Assembly (NCBI RefSeq): GCF_001891085.1
Contig: NZ_JXUP01000008.1
Location: 1 to 64,000, forward strand
DNA length: 64,000 bases
Direction of reading: 5' to 3'
Source: Campylobacter concisus
Lineage (GTDB): Bacteria > Campylobacterota > Campylobacteria > Campylobacterales > Campylobacteraceae
The translations under genes and the position numbers were made by a program. Of this stretch, positions 21,814 through 32,198 are shown in pieces. The notes below the pieces were generated by a model that did not search any database, was not told the DNA's origin, and was given only the letters and a program-made list of their open reading frames with translations. Positions within the stretch are counted from its first letter, which is position 1. The number at the start of each line of letters is the position of its first letter.

Positions 21814-23085
21814 ATGCTCTTAGAACAACCACTTTTTTATTATGAAGCGATCAGAGAGAAATTTAAAAATAGCTACCTAGCTGAAGACAAGACGCAAACG
21901 ATAATCGGCATAGACTGCGAATATATCGACGAAAAAGATATGGACTTTTACGGACTTAGAAGCTACTTTGATACTAACCGTAACAGATCACTCGCACCTT
22001 TTGCTGGACTTTTTGGCGTCTTTGCATATGACGGCGTGAGATACTTTGAGTATATCGGCAAAGAGAAGGCTAAAAAGTATGAATTTCCAAAATTTATCTA
22101 CGCTGACGCTAAAGCATATCTGCACTTTGACAAGATGAGTAAAATTTATACATTCTATGGAGATAAGAATAAATATTATGACTTTTTGCTTGATGCGAAA
22201 GTTGAATGTAAAAGCAAAGAGCAGAGTAAATTTAGTATAAAAACTGATCTTGGTAAAGAAAAGAAACACTTTGAGGATATGGTTGAATTAGCAAAAGAGT
22301 ATATAAGAAGCGGCGATGTCTTTCAGGTGGTGCTTGGTGAATTGCTTGAAATTTCAACGAATATGAGTAGTTTGGAATTTTATAAAAAGCTCTCACTTAC
22401 AAATCCAAGCCCATATATGTTTCATTTTCCTACACCTTATGGCGATGTGGTTGGCTCTTCGCCAGAGCTTGTTTTTGAGATGGAAAGTGAGCAAATTTTT
22501 GTGGCACCAATTGCAGGCACAAGGCCTAGAGGAAGCGATGCAAATGCTGATGCTGCACTTGAAAATGAGCTATTAAGTGACGAAAAGGAGCTGGCTGAAC
22601 ACAAGATGCTAATCGATCTTGCTAGAAATGACATTGGCAGGGTTTCAGAACCAAAAAGTGTATCCGTAAAAAATGCGATGCATATCCAAAAATATGAAAA
22701 AGTAATTCATATCGTAACCGATGTCTATGGCAAATGCGCCAAAGGGCTTGATCTTTTTGACGTCTTAGCTAGTATTTTCCCAGCTGGCACACTAAGCGGA
22801 GCCCCAAAAATAAGAGCTATGCAGATAATTAATGAGCTTGAATTTTCTGAGCGAAATATCTATGGCGGCGGCATTGGATTGTTACATTTTAATGGCGATG
22901 CTCAGGTTGCTATTCTTATTCGATCAGCCATATTTGTGCCAGGTGAAAATGGCTTTAGTGATGTATTTGTGGGGGCTGGAGCTGGTATAGTTTACGACTC
23001 AAAGAGCGAAAGAGAATACGCTGAAATTTGTCACAAGCGAGCAAGCGTGCTAAATGTATTTAAAAATAACGCAAAAGAGTTTTAG
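21814..23085 (+). CDS. trpE: Anthranilate synthase component I
   Basis: A 423-residue chorismate-binding enzyme. The C-terminal catalytic half shows F-Q-V-V-L near residue 170, G-S-S-P-E-L, P-I-A-G-T-R-P-R-G, D-L-A-R-N-D-I-G-R and the final G-A-G-I-V-Y-D-S motif. With a glutaminase partner it makes anthranilate from chorismate for tryptophan synthesis. The I-A-G-T-R-P-R-G form favours TrpE over PabB, but an aminodeoxychorismate synthase cannot be ruled out because no trpG/trpD neighbour is present. It is isolated between the prophage and a convergent gene whose end it overlaps by 4 bases. Confidence 0.8.
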   Translation: MLLEQPLFYYEAIREKFKNSYLAEDKTQTIIGIDCEYIDEKDMDFYGLRSYFDTNRNRSLAPFAGLFGVFAYDGVRYFEYIGKEKAKKYEFPKFIYADAKAYLHFDKMSKIYTFYGDKNKYYDFLLDAKVECKSKEQSKFSIKTDLGKEKKHFEDMVELAKEYIRSGDVFQVVLGELLEISTNMSSLEFYKKLSLTNPSPYMFHFPTPYGDVVGSSPELVFEMESEQIFVAPIAGTRPRGSDANADAALENELLSDEKELAEHKMLIDLARNDIGRVSEPKSVSVKNAMHIQKYEKVIHIVTDVYGKCAKGLDLFDVLASIFPAGTLSGAPKIRAMQIINELEFSERNIYGGGIGLLHFNGDAQVAILIRSAIFVPGENGFSDVFVGAGAGIVYDSKSEREYAEICHKRASVLNVFKNNAKEF

Positions 23086-25952
23086 GCGTTAAACTTTATA
23101 AATTCATAAGAGCTTTTAGCATAGCTAGTGCCCATAGAATCGATTTGCTCTCTTACGGTAGCTGAAAGCTCTGCTTTTGTGATATTTTTAGCTAGCACTT
23201 TTACAAAAGGAAATTCACTTCTTTCTTGTGCGCCAAATATCAGCACTCTTGTATCAACCTTTTTGCTTTGTCTTATCTTATCAACAACTCTTGTTAGCTC
23301 TTCGTAGTTGAAGCCTTTTACGTTTTCATCTATAAGAACGATGCCATAAGTTTTGGTTTTTATCTTTGTTAATAGCTCATCAAAGCTATTTGTGGTTTCA
23401 AGTGTGTTGTAAAATTCTCCTAAAGCTGAGCTAAATATTTTATTTTCCATTGGCGATTTCTTAAATAAAATAATATTTTCGCTTTTTGCTAGATAGCTTT
23501 CGTCTATTGCGATCTCGCCAAAATTTGGTAAAAATTTTCTAAAAATTTGAGCCAGTTCGTCGCTATTTATTGGTGTTTTTATATAGGCATTGAAGTATTC
23601 TTTGACACTCTCTCCATCTATATTTGAAGTATTTGAAAGCATTAGTATAATTGGAATTTTTGCATTTTGTATGGCTGCTTTTATAAGATCAATATTTTTT
23701 TGAAGGCTATTTTTTTCAGCTTCGAAAAATTTCGAGCCAACAAATATAAGGTCAAAATCGCCTTGCTTTATGGCTTGTTTTAGATCTTTTTTATTACAAA
23801 CCCCCACAACTTCACAGTTAAATTTACTAAAACCACTTGCTGTTATATCTATGTAAATTTCATTAGTATCGCAGATTAAAATTTTTGGTTTATCGTTTAA
23901 ATTTTTATTCATAATATCAGCTTCGCCTAAGCAAAGTAGCCTTGTGATGCTTAATGGAGTTAGCGGATCTTTTAAAATGAGCGGATTTTTAATATCTTGA
24001 CCTTGCTTATTGGTATTTCTTAAAAATATAGCATCATAATTTTTTGTAATAGATGGATTAGTGCTTGTTAGTATATCCACTTTGAGCCCAAGGTCTTTTG
24101 TAGTCTGCTCAAAAGCTTCGTTGTAAGCTACATTTGCGTCTTGTAAGAATGCTAGTTTATGATCGCATTTTATATCAAAGTCTTTATAGTTTGATGTTGT
24201 TTTAAAAATGACTACAAATTTAAACTCATTGCCAATACTTGGAAACGAGTTAATCTCCAGCTTGCTTTCTAAATTTTTTAAATAAATTTGAGCGATTTTT
24301 AGATAAAACTCGCTCTCATCATTATTTAAGCTATTCTCGTCATCTAAAAATATATCTGAAATTTGCTTTTCGCTCATGGCAGCTGAACTATTTTTTATAC
24401 TAAAGCTTACAGAACAAAGCCCGCTTCTATCAAACTCTTTTTGAACTTTTTTGATAGCAATGATAATGTTTTGGTGTCTTAAAGACATTGATAGTGATGC
24501 CAAAAAGATAGAGTTAAATGCGGTTTTTAATGAATTTAGATTTCCTTCTAGTTCATTTGTAAGGCTTGGATCAAGGTAGCTTATAAAATTTATCTTTTTG
24601 CTTTGCGAATAGACGATATTTGCTTGCAAAATTTCTTCAAAGCTTTTTTGAGGATCAAATATCTCGGTTTTATTGCATTCGCTATATTTTTTAACATTTG
24701 AGATATTTTTAGCATTGTTATAAAGCGAAGTCATGATATTCGCATTTTTTTCTATCGTGTCTATAAATACTTGCTTTTTGCTATTATTTGTTTCTATTTT
24801 TAAAGCCGCAGTCGATGTAAAAATTTCTTTATTAATAGACTCTAGTTTCTTACTCACTGATAAAATATATCTATCTTTTATCTGAAAAAAGCTGCTATCT
24901 TTTATATAAGTTTCTTTTAGATCTTCATAAGTTTTTATGAGCCTTGATATCGCATTATCCGCACTTGTCTCTTTTGATGATAGGATATAACTCGATATGT
25001 ATTTTGATTTATCGATAAGCACCTTTAAAAATTTTAACCTAGCAGAAATACTAAGCAAAGATAAAATGAGCAAGCCACAAAGTAAAAACTCAAAGAAGGT
25101 CTTTATGCCAAAGCTTATTTTCTCGCTCTCGGTAAGTTCTAACAGCTCATTTTTTATGTTTATGGCACTATCTAATAAAAGTATAAATTTATCATCTTCA
25201 TACTGTTTTATTAAGATGATATCTTCGATATTTAGCTTTTCAGAAAATGCGATCTTGGCTTTAGCTTCTCTTATTTTTCTAGCTTGATAGTTGGCTTCAA
25301 ACTGGTTAAAGTCTTTGTAAATATTCTCTTTTAGCTCACTTTTTGGAAGCATATCAAGATTTGGTGTGTTGTCTCTTACGGAATATATATTTTCTCTTAC
25401 ATCATTGTTTATTGAAAATAAAGGGCCATTTATAAAGATATTTTTTACGTAGTATTTAGTGTTGTTTGCTAAAGAGAGTTGATTGTAAATTTTACTTAAA
25501 GTTGCGACATAAGCTTTTATTATAAGCGGAAAGTCTCGGTCTAAGTCCTGTTTAAAATCGCTATCTATTTCTCCATTTATATTTTGGAAAAATTCGTAAA
25601 ATAGTTCATCAAATTTATCATTTTGGTTTAGATTTGCTAGCAATTCTTTTAATTTATTTACATTTCGTATCTCGATGCGATCGTCTTTTCTTATATAATT
25701 TATAAATTTTTGTGTATTTTTTAAGGTGCTATCTCGCAACTTTTTTATATTTTCTTGGCTTTTGCCTATTAGCGTATCGTGCTCTTGTATTACGGATTTT
25801 ATAGTTTGAAATACTAAGGATTGTTTATATAGTTTTTCATTTAGATCTTTTAGATCTGTAAATTTTTTATAGCTTTCATTTCCGCTATATGCGCAAAAGA
25901 TCGCTGAAATTATTATTGGCGCTAACAATATATAAAATTTATTATTTTTCAT
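23082..25952 (-). CDS. Degenerate hybrid-kinase-like membrane protein
   Basis: A 956-residue protein. Membrane segments lie at about 7-23 and 286-304, enclosing a helical periplasmic domain. A dimerisation-like helical region follows but has no phospho-accepting His motif. Then comes an ATPase-like fold lacking the glycine boxes (ending S-F-P-S-I-G-N-E-F-K-F-V-V-I-F), and receiver-like domains. In one, the phosphate-accepting position reads D-L-I-F-V-G; the last has I-V-L-I-D-E-N-V. It looks like a hybrid sensor kinase that lost catalysis and kept scaffolding or signalling. It is coupled to the PAS-type gene upstream by an 11-base overlap. Confidence 0.7.
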   Translation of the reverse strand: MKNNKFYILLAPIIISAIFCAYSGNESYKKFTDLKDLNEKLYKQSLVFQTIKSVIQEHDTLIGKSQENIKKLRDSTLKNTQKFINYIRKDDRIEIRNVNKLKELLANLNQNDKFDELFYEFFQNINGEIDSDFKQDLDRDFPLIIKAYVATLSKIYNQLSLANNTKYYVKNIFINGPLFSINNDVRENIYSVRDNTPNLDMLPKSELKENIYKDFNQFEANYQARKIREAKAKIAFSEKLNIEDIILIKQYEDDKFILLLDSAINIKNELLELTESEKISFGIKTFFEFLLCGLLILSLLSISARLKFLKVLIDKSKYISSYILSSKETSADNAISRLIKTYEDLKETYIKDSSFFQIKDRYILSVSKKLESINKEIFTSTAALKIETNNSKKQVFIDTIEKNANIMTSLYNNAKNISNVKKYSECNKTEIFDPQKSFEEILQANIVYSQSKKINFISYLDPSLTNELEGNLNSLKTAFNSIFLASLSMSLRHQNIIIAIKKVQKEFDRSGLCSVSFSIKNSSAAMSEKQISDIFLDDENSLNNDESEFYLKIAQIYLKNLESKLEINSFPSIGNEFKFVVIFKTTSNYKDFDIKCDHKLAFLQDANVAYNEAFEQTTKDLGLKVDILTSTNPSITKNYDAIFLRNTNKQGQDIKNPLILKDPLTPLSITRLLCLGEADIMNKNLNDKPKILICDTNEIYIDITASGFSKFNCEVVGVCNKKDLKQAIKQGDFDLIFVGSKFFEAEKNSLQKNIDLIKAAIQNAKIPIILMLSNTSNIDGESVKEYFNAYIKTPINSDELAQIFRKFLPNFGEIAIDESYLAKSENIILFKKSPMENKIFSSALGEFYNTLETTNSFDELLTKIKTKTYGIVLIDENVKGFNYEELTRVVDKIRQSKKVDTRVLIFGAQERSEFPFVKVLAKNITKAELSATVREQIDSMGTSYAKSSYEFIKFNA

Positions 25953-26697
25953 GGATACTCTTTTTGCTATGTTTTTTGACGATATTTTCTATCTCAATTA
26001 GTCTTTTGGTAAAAAGAGACATCTCTTTCATTTTTCCATTTTGATTGTTATCTAAAAAAGCGTTAAGCTCATTTACAAGGTTATTAAGCTTTAAATTTAA
26101 TGCAGCTTCCCTTATCTCATCTACGTATTTTTTGAGCATTATCTCGTCTTTTGCGATTATGGCTGATTGGATTTGGATAAGAATTTCTCTTGCGTTACGC
26201 AAAAATATATTTAAATAGGATGCAAAATCTTTTTTACTTAAATTTAGTATTTTAAGTGATGTTTCAAACCAGGAATCATCTATAAGTGACTGTGTCTGCG
26301 TGTCAAAAAGATACCATGCGTTTAGTTTAAAAACAGGCAGTCTTAATGTAGGTTTTACTTTTACTGCTGCTATTAGGTTTTGGTTGTTTATTATGTCTTG
26401 CTTCTCTAAAAGCACGATAAAAAATTTCTCACCATTTTTTAAAATAGCATTTTGCAATCTCGCTTCTAGTAAGATAGCACCACCATCTTTTCTTTTTAAA
26501 TTTACTCTAGCACTATTATCTTTCGTATTTTGTAAAAATTCCAAGAAGCTGTAGTTTGGACTTTCTTGGCTTGTTATGACTAGCTCACTTATATCTTTGT
26601 ATCGCAACAAAAAGTCATCCAAACTATCAAAACCCAATAGCTCAAGTGAATCTTGCGTTATCGCAGATATTTTTAAATTTTCATCATATATTATCAC
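25942..26697 (-). CDS. PAS-domain protein with Hpt-like C-terminus
   Basis: A 251-residue soluble protein. Residues 1-100 resemble a PAS domain (I-Y-D-E-N-L-K-I-S-A-I-T-Q-D...L-L-G-F-D-S-L-D-D-F). Residues about 150-235 form a helical bundle like Hpt domains, but the usual His-x-x-Lys-Gly motif is absent. It overlaps uvrC by 4 bases and the degenerate kinase gene by 11, so the pair is probably co-made and interacts. Function is unknown. Confidence 0.6.
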   Translation of the reverse strand: MIIYDENLKISAITQDSLELLGFDSLDDFLLRYKDISELVITSQESPNYSFLEFLQNTKDNSARVNLKRKDGGAILLEARLQNAILKNGEKFFIVLLEKQDIINNQNLIAAVKVKPTLRLPVFKLNAWYLFDTQTQSLIDDSWFETSLKILNLSKKDFASYLNIFLRNAREILIQIQSAIIAKDEIMLKKYVDEIREAALNLKLNNLVNELNAFLDNNQNGKMKEMSLFTKRLIEIENIVKKHSKKSIHEK

Positions 26698-28511
26698 TTC
26701 AAATTTCCTTCTTTGAGTACTGCAAGCTTTTCTGCTACGCTTTTATTTGTTATTTTTGCCACTTCGTCTAAATTCGCTTCGTTGATTTTATCAAAACTTC
26801 CGTAAAAGCTGATTAATTTCGCGATACTTCCCTCAGATACGCCAGCTTGCTTTAGAATTGATCTTTGCATATCGTTTTTCTGTCTTGTTTTTCTGTGAAA
26901 GCTGATGACAAATCTATGGCTTTCATCACGCATTTTTTGGAAAAACTGAAGCTTTTTATCGCTCGTGCTTAGGCTAAAGCTACCATTTTTTGTATAAATT
27001 TTATCCTTTGCCTCGCCTTTTGCGCGGTGAGCTTTGGCATCGATCTTCTCTTTTGAAATGGCTATCACATCGACGTTTGCGCCACTGCTTGCTAAAATTT
27101 CACAGGCTAAGTTTAAAAGCACTTCACCACCGTCAATAACCCAAAGATCAGGCGGACTAAGCTTGTCAAATCTAAGCGCTCTAGCAGTCAGGCTCTCTTT
27201 CATCTGATCGTAGTCGTTTTTAGAGCTTAGGTGCATATGGCGGTAGTTTTGCTTCGCCCACTCGCCATGCTCATAGCGCACCATCGCCCCCACACTTGCC
27301 TCACCAAAAAGGTGCGAGTTATCGTAGGCTTCAACCACGTAAGGCGTGTGAGCTAGGTCAAAGTACTCTTTTATCTCGTTTAGTAGCTCGTTATCATGCG
27401 TTTTTAGATATTTTTCGATGCTAACTTCGGCGTTTTTTGTAGCGATCTCACAAATTTTACGTTTATCGCCTATTTTTGGGTATGTGATGCTAAATTTACG
27501 TCCAAATCTCTCGTTTAAAATTTCCTCCACCAGCTCACTATCTTCAAAGCTCTCATACACATAAATTTTGGTGCTAATTATCGGCTGACCAGCTATGAAG
27601 CTTTTTAAAATGGCCTGCTTATAAGCCTCGTTTATCTCATCTTTTTGAGCGTTTTTGGCCTGCGTGATGTCAGTTTTCACGCCAGTTATCTTGCCACTTT
27701 GCACGCTAAATCTTACCGCACAGATCATATCGTGCACGCAAGCGACCGAGTAGGCCTCAAAGTCCTCAAGTTTAGCAAGATCAACTTCAACCTTTGTTTG
27801 CATGTTTTTAAGTGTTTGTATCTTATCTCTAGTCGCGGCTGCTTGCTCGTAGTCTTCAGCCTTGGCGTAGTTTAGCATGAGCTCTTCAAGGCGAGTGATA
27901 AGCAAATTTGGATTTTGTAAGGCCGCGATAGCTTCATTTACGATTTTAGCGTAGTTTTCTTTTGAAATTTTGCCTTCACACGGGGCATAGCAGCGTTTTA
28001 GCTGATAAAAAAGGCAGGCTTTTTTGCCTTTGATGCAGGACTTTTTCTGAACTAGGTTGAAATTTAGATAAAGCGCTTCAAGTAGCTCGCTAGCTCCACT
28101 AAAATATGGCCCAAAATAGCGGATATTTGAGCCTTTTACCACCTTTCTAGTGATCTCAAATCTTGGAAAATCATCATTTAAATTTATAAAAATGTAAGGG
28201 TAGGTCTTGTCGTCACGAAGCAAGATGTTGTATTTTGGTTTTAGTTGCTTGATGAAAGAATTTTCAAGTATGAGTGCGTCTGCTTCGCTTGGCGTGACGA
28301 TGTATTCAAGATGCACAGCTTCGCTTATCATCTTAGAAATTCTTGGGCTTAGTTTTTCAGCCGGAGCTAGACTTGGGGTAAATTTAAAGTAGCTTTTGAC
28401 CCTATTTTTTAAAATTTTGGCCTTGCCAACGTATAAGAGTCTATTTTGCGCGTCAAAATACTGGTATACGCCAGGCTCGTTTGGAAGCGTTCTTATCTCG
28501 TCTATTAGCAT
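26694..28511 (-). CDS. uvrC: Excinuclease ABC subunit C
   Basis: A 605-residue UvrC, full length. The N-terminal GIY-YIG nuclease has P-G-V-Y-Q-Y-F and L-L-Y-V-G-K-A. The UvrB-binding segment has E-D-Y-E-Q-A-A-A-T-R-D near residue 215. The RNase H-like nuclease has V-E-A-Y-D-N-S-H and W-V-I-D-G-G, and the C-terminal HhH region ends I-L-K-Q-A-G-V-S-E-G-S. It makes both incisions in nucleotide excision repair. The gene overlaps its neighbours on both sides. Confidence 0.97.
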   Translation of the reverse strand: MLIDEIRTLPNEPGVYQYFDAQNRLLYVGKAKILKNRVKSYFKFTPSLAPAEKLSPRISKMISEAVHLEYIVTPSEADALILENSFIKQLKPKYNILLRDDKTYPYIFINLNDDFPRFEITRKVVKGSNIRYFGPYFSGASELLEALYLNFNLVQKKSCIKGKKACLFYQLKRCYAPCEGKISKENYAKIVNEAIAALQNPNLLITRLEELMLNYAKAEDYEQAAATRDKIQTLKNMQTKVEVDLAKLEDFEAYSVACVHDMICAVRFSVQSGKITGVKTDITQAKNAQKDEINEAYKQAILKSFIAGQPIISTKIYVYESFEDSELVEEILNERFGRKFSITYPKIGDKRKICEIATKNAEVSIEKYLKTHDNELLNEIKEYFDLAHTPYVVEAYDNSHLFGEASVGAMVRYEHGEWAKQNYRHMHLSSKNDYDQMKESLTARALRFDKLSPPDLWVIDGGEVLLNLACEILASSGANVDVIAISKEKIDAKAHRAKGEAKDKIYTKNGSFSLSTSDKKLQFFQKMRDESHRFVISFHRKTRQKNDMQRSILKQAGVSEGSIAKLISFYGSFDKINEANLDEVAKITNKSVAEKLAVLKEGNLK

Positions 28512-29020
28512 CTTGCCTGCTCATTTTTATTGAGCAAAATTTCTCTTAGCTCTTCAAATTTTTGGTGTATTTGCTCGTCTTTTGCTAAATTTTTAAACTC
28601 GCCTTTACTAGCTGGCGCATAAAAGATGGTACTTTGCTCTTTTTGATTAAAAAATTTTAAAAATTTGCTCACGACAAATCTTATATTTTCTTCTTTTTTG
28701 TTCTTTGTATAGTTGATTTCGTTAATAGGTTTTGGAGTAAGAATGCTGTTAAAAACGCTATTTTTATTAAAATTGCAAAAGGTTTTTAATAACCTTTTTA
28801 TATCATTTATACTACTATCACGCCTAAGCTCTAAAAGCCCAGTGGGATGAGTAAGAACAAAGGTCAAAACACCTTCTCTAACGTAGCAAAAAGCTATATA
28901 AAATCGTTTTGCTTTCCCCATAAGCTCTAAAAGCTGTTGGCACTCATTTGCCATGCTTAATTTTTCTTTATACAAAGGATTTTCATGAATAGTATTTATC
29001 AAAAATTTAGCGTTTTTCAT
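28505..29020 (-). CDS. Hypothetical protein, possibly DUF721/DciA-like
   Basis: A 171-residue basic protein. The middle (Y-V-R-E-G-V-L-T-F-V-L-T-H-P-T-G-L-L-E-L) resembles the core of DUF721/DciA-type replicative helicase loaders, which epsilonproteobacteria have in divergent form. The match is by eye only. It overlaps the uvrC start by 7 bases, so both are in one unit. No signal peptide or membrane segment is seen. Confidence 0.5.
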   Translation of the reverse strand: MKNAKFLINTIHENPLYKEKLSMANECQQLLELMGKAKRFYIAFCYVREGVLTFVLTHPTGLLELRRDSSINDIKRLLKTFCNFNKNSVFNSILTPKPINEINYTKNKKEENIRFVVSKFLKFFNQKEQSTIFYAPASKGEFKNLAKDEQIHQKFEELREILLNKNEQARC

Positions 29021-29152
29021 GGGCTTATCTTATCATCTTTTATTTTAATTTTTACTCTTTTTGCATTTAGTGGCTGTGGCTACAAGGATGATCCATTTTA
29101 CGGAGACGCTCCCGTAAAAGAAAAGAAAACTGACAAGATAAATAAAATCTAG
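29012..29152 (+). pseudogene. Small lipoprotein gene without usable start (frameshifted)
   Basis: An open frame ending at TAG 29150-29152 encodes I-L-I-F-T-L-F-A-F-S-G-C-G-Y-K-D-D-P-F-Y-G, a clear signal helix plus lipobox and the C-G-Y-K-D-D-P pattern of small Campylobacter lipoproteins. No ATG, GTG or TTG opens it. The ATG at 28986 is in another frame and stops early. One extra T near 29040 would join them into a 55-residue lipoprotein. It is therefore broken, or uses a rare start, or the sequence has an error. Confidence 0.5.
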
Positions 29153-29266
29153 TAAATTTTTGTATTTAAATAAAAATGTAATGTAAGCTTAATAATTTTA
29201 ACTAACCTAATTTTTAGGCTCATTTAAGTAATATACCAAGATTTTTTATTCTACAAGGAGAGTATA

Positions 29267-30655
29267 ATGAGGTTTTTTGGACTTCTAGGCTTGTTTTTCG
29301 CGATGGCTTTTGGTGCTGATGGAGAAACCGCAGCTATTGACTTAACTACTACATGGGCAGGAATTTTATCGCTTATAATTTTTGTTGTTGGATATTTTTT
29401 CATAGCAGCAGAAGAAAATTTCCATATCGACAAAGCAAAACCTGCTATTTTTATCGGTACGTTTATGTTCCTACTTATTGGCGTTTATATGCTTATAAAT
29501 GGCATGGATGTGCATTCGCTTGAACATGAGGTAAATCACCTGATTTTAGAGATCGCTCAGATCGTATTTTTCTTGATGGTGGCGATGACTTTTATAGAAG
29601 CACTTATAGAAAGAGACGTATTTAATGCGCTTAAATATAATCTCGTATCAAAAGGCTATACTTATAGAAAGCTATTTTGGCTAACTGGTATTTTGGCATT
29701 TTTCATAAGCCCAGTAGCTGATAACCTAACAACAGCACTTATTCTTTCAACCGTTCTTCTAACGATAGATAGAAATAATACAAATTTCCTAGTAGCTGGC
29801 GCGATAAATATCGTCGTTGCAGCAAATGCAGGTGGAGCATGGAGCCCATTTGGCGATATCACTACGCTTATGGCTTGGGCTGCTGGAAAAGCACCATTTG
29901 TCGACTTTTTCGCACTTTTCCCAGCATCTATCACTGGCTGGTTTGTAACGGCATTTTTACTTTCTCGCGTGGTGCCAAGTACTGCACCGCATTTTGATGT
30001 AGCAAACGAGCCAAAAGTGGTTATGAAAAAAGGTGGCAAAGCGGTTATCTTTATAGGTGCATTTACTATCTTTTGCGCAGTTATGATGCACCAGTTGTTT
30101 CACTTACCAGCGATGTGGGGCATGATGTTTGGCTTCTCGCTACTTAGCCTTTATACATATTATTTCAAAAAAGCTCACAAAAATGAAGAGCCAATGCATG
30201 TATTTCACTATATGTCAAAGATCGAAAACAACACACTATTTTTCTTCTTTGGAATTTTAGCTGCAGTTGGCGCTCTTCATTTTGCTGGATTTTTAAATTA
30301 CGCTGTATCACTTTATGATAAATTTGGCTCAACTGCTGTAAATATTGGTGTTGGATTCCTTTCAGCGATCGTTGATAACGTCCCTGTTATGTCAGCTGTT
30401 TTAAAAGCAAATCCGGCAATGGGAGCTGATGCAGGTGAGGCAATGAGTCAGTGGCTATTAGTGACACTAACTGCTGGTATTGGCGGTTCGATGATCAGCT
30501 TTGGTTCAGCAGCTGGTGTCGGGGTAATGGGTAAATTAAAAGGAATTTATACCTTTGGCGCACATATGAAATACGCTTGGATGGTGGTTCTAGGATATAT
30601 CGTATCAATCATTGTTTGGTATGTGCAGTTTGAAATTTTTCATATCTATTTTTAA
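29267..30655 (+). CDS. nhaD: NhaD-type Na+/H+ antiporter
   Basis: A 462-residue polytopic inner-membrane protein of the NhaD/ArsB superfamily with a cleavable-looking N-terminus (residues 1-16) and about 12 membrane segments. Conserved stretches include F-F-I-S-P-V-A-D-N-L-T-T-A-L, N-A-G-G-A-W-S-P-F-G-D-I-T-T and S-A-I-V-D-N-V-P-V-M-S-A. It exports sodium in exchange for protons. An AAGGAG site precedes the ATG. The guaA start follows 10 bases after the stop. Confidence 0.92.
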   Translation: MRFFGLLGLFFAMAFGADGETAAIDLTTTWAGILSLIIFVVGYFFIAAEENFHIDKAKPAIFIGTFMFLLIGVYMLINGMDVHSLEHEVNHLILEIAQIVFFLMVAMTFIEALIERDVFNALKYNLVSKGYTYRKLFWLTGILAFFISPVADNLTTALILSTVLLTIDRNNTNFLVAGAINIVVAANAGGAWSPFGDITTLMAWAAGKAPFVDFFALFPASITGWFVTAFLLSRVVPSTAPHFDVANEPKVVMKKGGKAVIFIGAFTIFCAVMMHQLFHLPAMWGMMFGFSLLSLYTYYFKKAHKNEEPMHVFHYMSKIENNTLFFFFGILAAVGALHFAGFLNYAVSLYDKFGSTAVNIGVGFLSAIVDNVPVMSAVLKANPAMGADAGEAMSQWLLVTLTAGIGGSMISFGSAAGVGVMGKLKGIYTFGAHMKYAWMVVLGYIVSIIVWYVQFEIFHIYF

Positions 30656-30665
30656 AAGGTTATAA

Positions 30666-32198
30666 ATGAACAATACGATTATAGTTTTGGATTTTGGTTC
30701 GCAATACACTCAGCTAATAGCTAGAAGGCTAAGAGAAGAGGGCGTCTACACTGAAATTTTGCCATTTAATGCAAAGCTTAGTGAGATAAAAGCGAAAGAG
30801 CCAAAAGGTATCATTTTAAGTGGTGGCCCAGCTAGTGTTTATGCTAAAGATGCTTATTTTTGCGATAATGGCGTCTTTGAGTTAAACATCCCTATACTTG
30901 GCGTTTGCTACGGCATGCAGCTACTTGCTCACACGCATGGAGCGGAGGTTTTAGCGGCTGATCAAAAAGAGTACGGCAAGGCCGAGCTTAACGTTATTAA
31001 AGAGCATGAGCTATTTAAAGATACACCTTCAAAACAAATCGTATGGATGAGTCATAGTGACTATGTAAAAGACTTGCCAGAGGGCTTTGAAGTGATCGCT
31101 GTTAGTGAAAATTCGCCTTATTGTGCTTTTGGCGATGATAAACGAAAATTTTATGCGATCCAGTTTCACGCAGAGGTGCAACATAGCGAGTATGGCACGC
31201 AAATTTTAAAGAATTTTGCTAAATATATCTGCGGTTGCGAGAGCACATGGAATATGGGAAGCTTCGCTAAAAACAAGATAGACGAGATAAGAAAAACAGT
31301 GGGCACCCACAAGGTACTTTGCGCAGTTAGCGGTGGCGTGGATAGCTCTGTAACCGCGGCGCTTTTAGCAGCTGCTGTGCCTAAAAATTTGATTCTTGTC
31401 TTTGTTGATAACGGACTTCTTAGAACAAACGAAAAAGAGCAAGTTGAAGCTACATTTAGAACAAAGCTTGGTGTTGAGCTAGTTAGCATAGATGCGAGCG
31501 AGACCTTCCTTGGCCGCTTAGCTGGCGTCGTTGATCCTGAGAAAAAACGCAAGATCATAGGTGAGACATTTATAGAAATTTTTGAGCAAGAGGCTAAAAA
31601 GCATGGTGATGTGAAATTTCTAGCTCAAGGCACCCTTTATACTGATATCATCGAAAGCTCAGTAGTTGGCTCAAGTAAGACGATAAAGAGCCACCACAAC
31701 GTTGGTGGTTTGCCTGATTGGATGACATTTGAGCTAATAGAGCCACTAAGAGAAATTTTTAAAGATGAGGTTAGAAAGCTAGGTCTTGAGCTTGGGCTAA
31801 GCCGTGATTTAGTATTCCGCCATCCTTTCCCAGGACCGGGCCTTGCTATTCGCATTATGGGTGAAGTAAATAAACCAAGTCTAGAACTACTTCGAAAAGC
31901 TGACGTGATCTTGCGCGACGAGCTAAAGAGCACTGGCTGGTACAACAAAACTTGGCAGGCATTCTGCGTACTTTTAAATGTAAATTCTGTCGGCGTAATG
32001 GGTGATAACCGCACCTATGAAAACGCTATTTGCGTGCGTGTGGTCGATGCGAGCGATGGCATGACGGCTAGCTTCTCACGCCTACCGTACGATCTGTTAG
32101 AAAACGTCTCTCGCCGCATCATAAACGAGGTAAATGGCATAAACCGCGTAGTTTACGACATCTCGAGCAAACCGCCCGCAACGATAGAGTGGGAATAG
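30666..32198 (+). CDS. guaA: GMP synthase (glutamine-hydrolysing)
   Basis: A 510-residue enzyme converting XMP to GMP. The N-terminal class I glutaminase has nucleophile Cys in G-V-C-Y-G-M-Q-L and His/Glu in F-H-A-E-V-Q-H. The ATP-pyrophosphatase has the P-loop V-S-G-G-V-D-S-S near residue 222. The C-terminal dimerisation domain ends P-P-A-T-I-E-W-E, as in the family. It probably shares a transcript with nhaD. Confidence 0.98.
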   Translation: MNNTIIVLDFGSQYTQLIARRLREEGVYTEILPFNAKLSEIKAKEPKGIILSGGPASVYAKDAYFCDNGVFELNIPILGVCYGMQLLAHTHGAEVLAADQKEYGKAELNVIKEHELFKDTPSKQIVWMSHSDYVKDLPEGFEVIAVSENSPYCAFGDDKRKFYAIQFHAEVQHSEYGTQILKNFAKYICGCESTWNMGSFAKNKIDEIRKTVGTHKVLCAVSGGVDSSVTAALLAAAVPKNLILVFVDNGLLRTNEKEQVEATFRTKLGVELVSIDASETFLGRLAGVVDPEKKRKIIGETFIEIFEQEAKKHGDVKFLAQGTLYTDIIESSVVGSSKTIKSHHNVGGLPDWMTFELIEPLREIFKDEVRKLGLELGLSRDLVFRHPFPGPGLAIRIMGEVNKPSLELLRKADVILRDELKSTGWYNKTWQAFCVLLNVNSVGVMGDNRTYENAICVRVVDASDGMTASFSRLPYDLLENVSRRIINEVNGINRVVYDISSKPPATIEWE

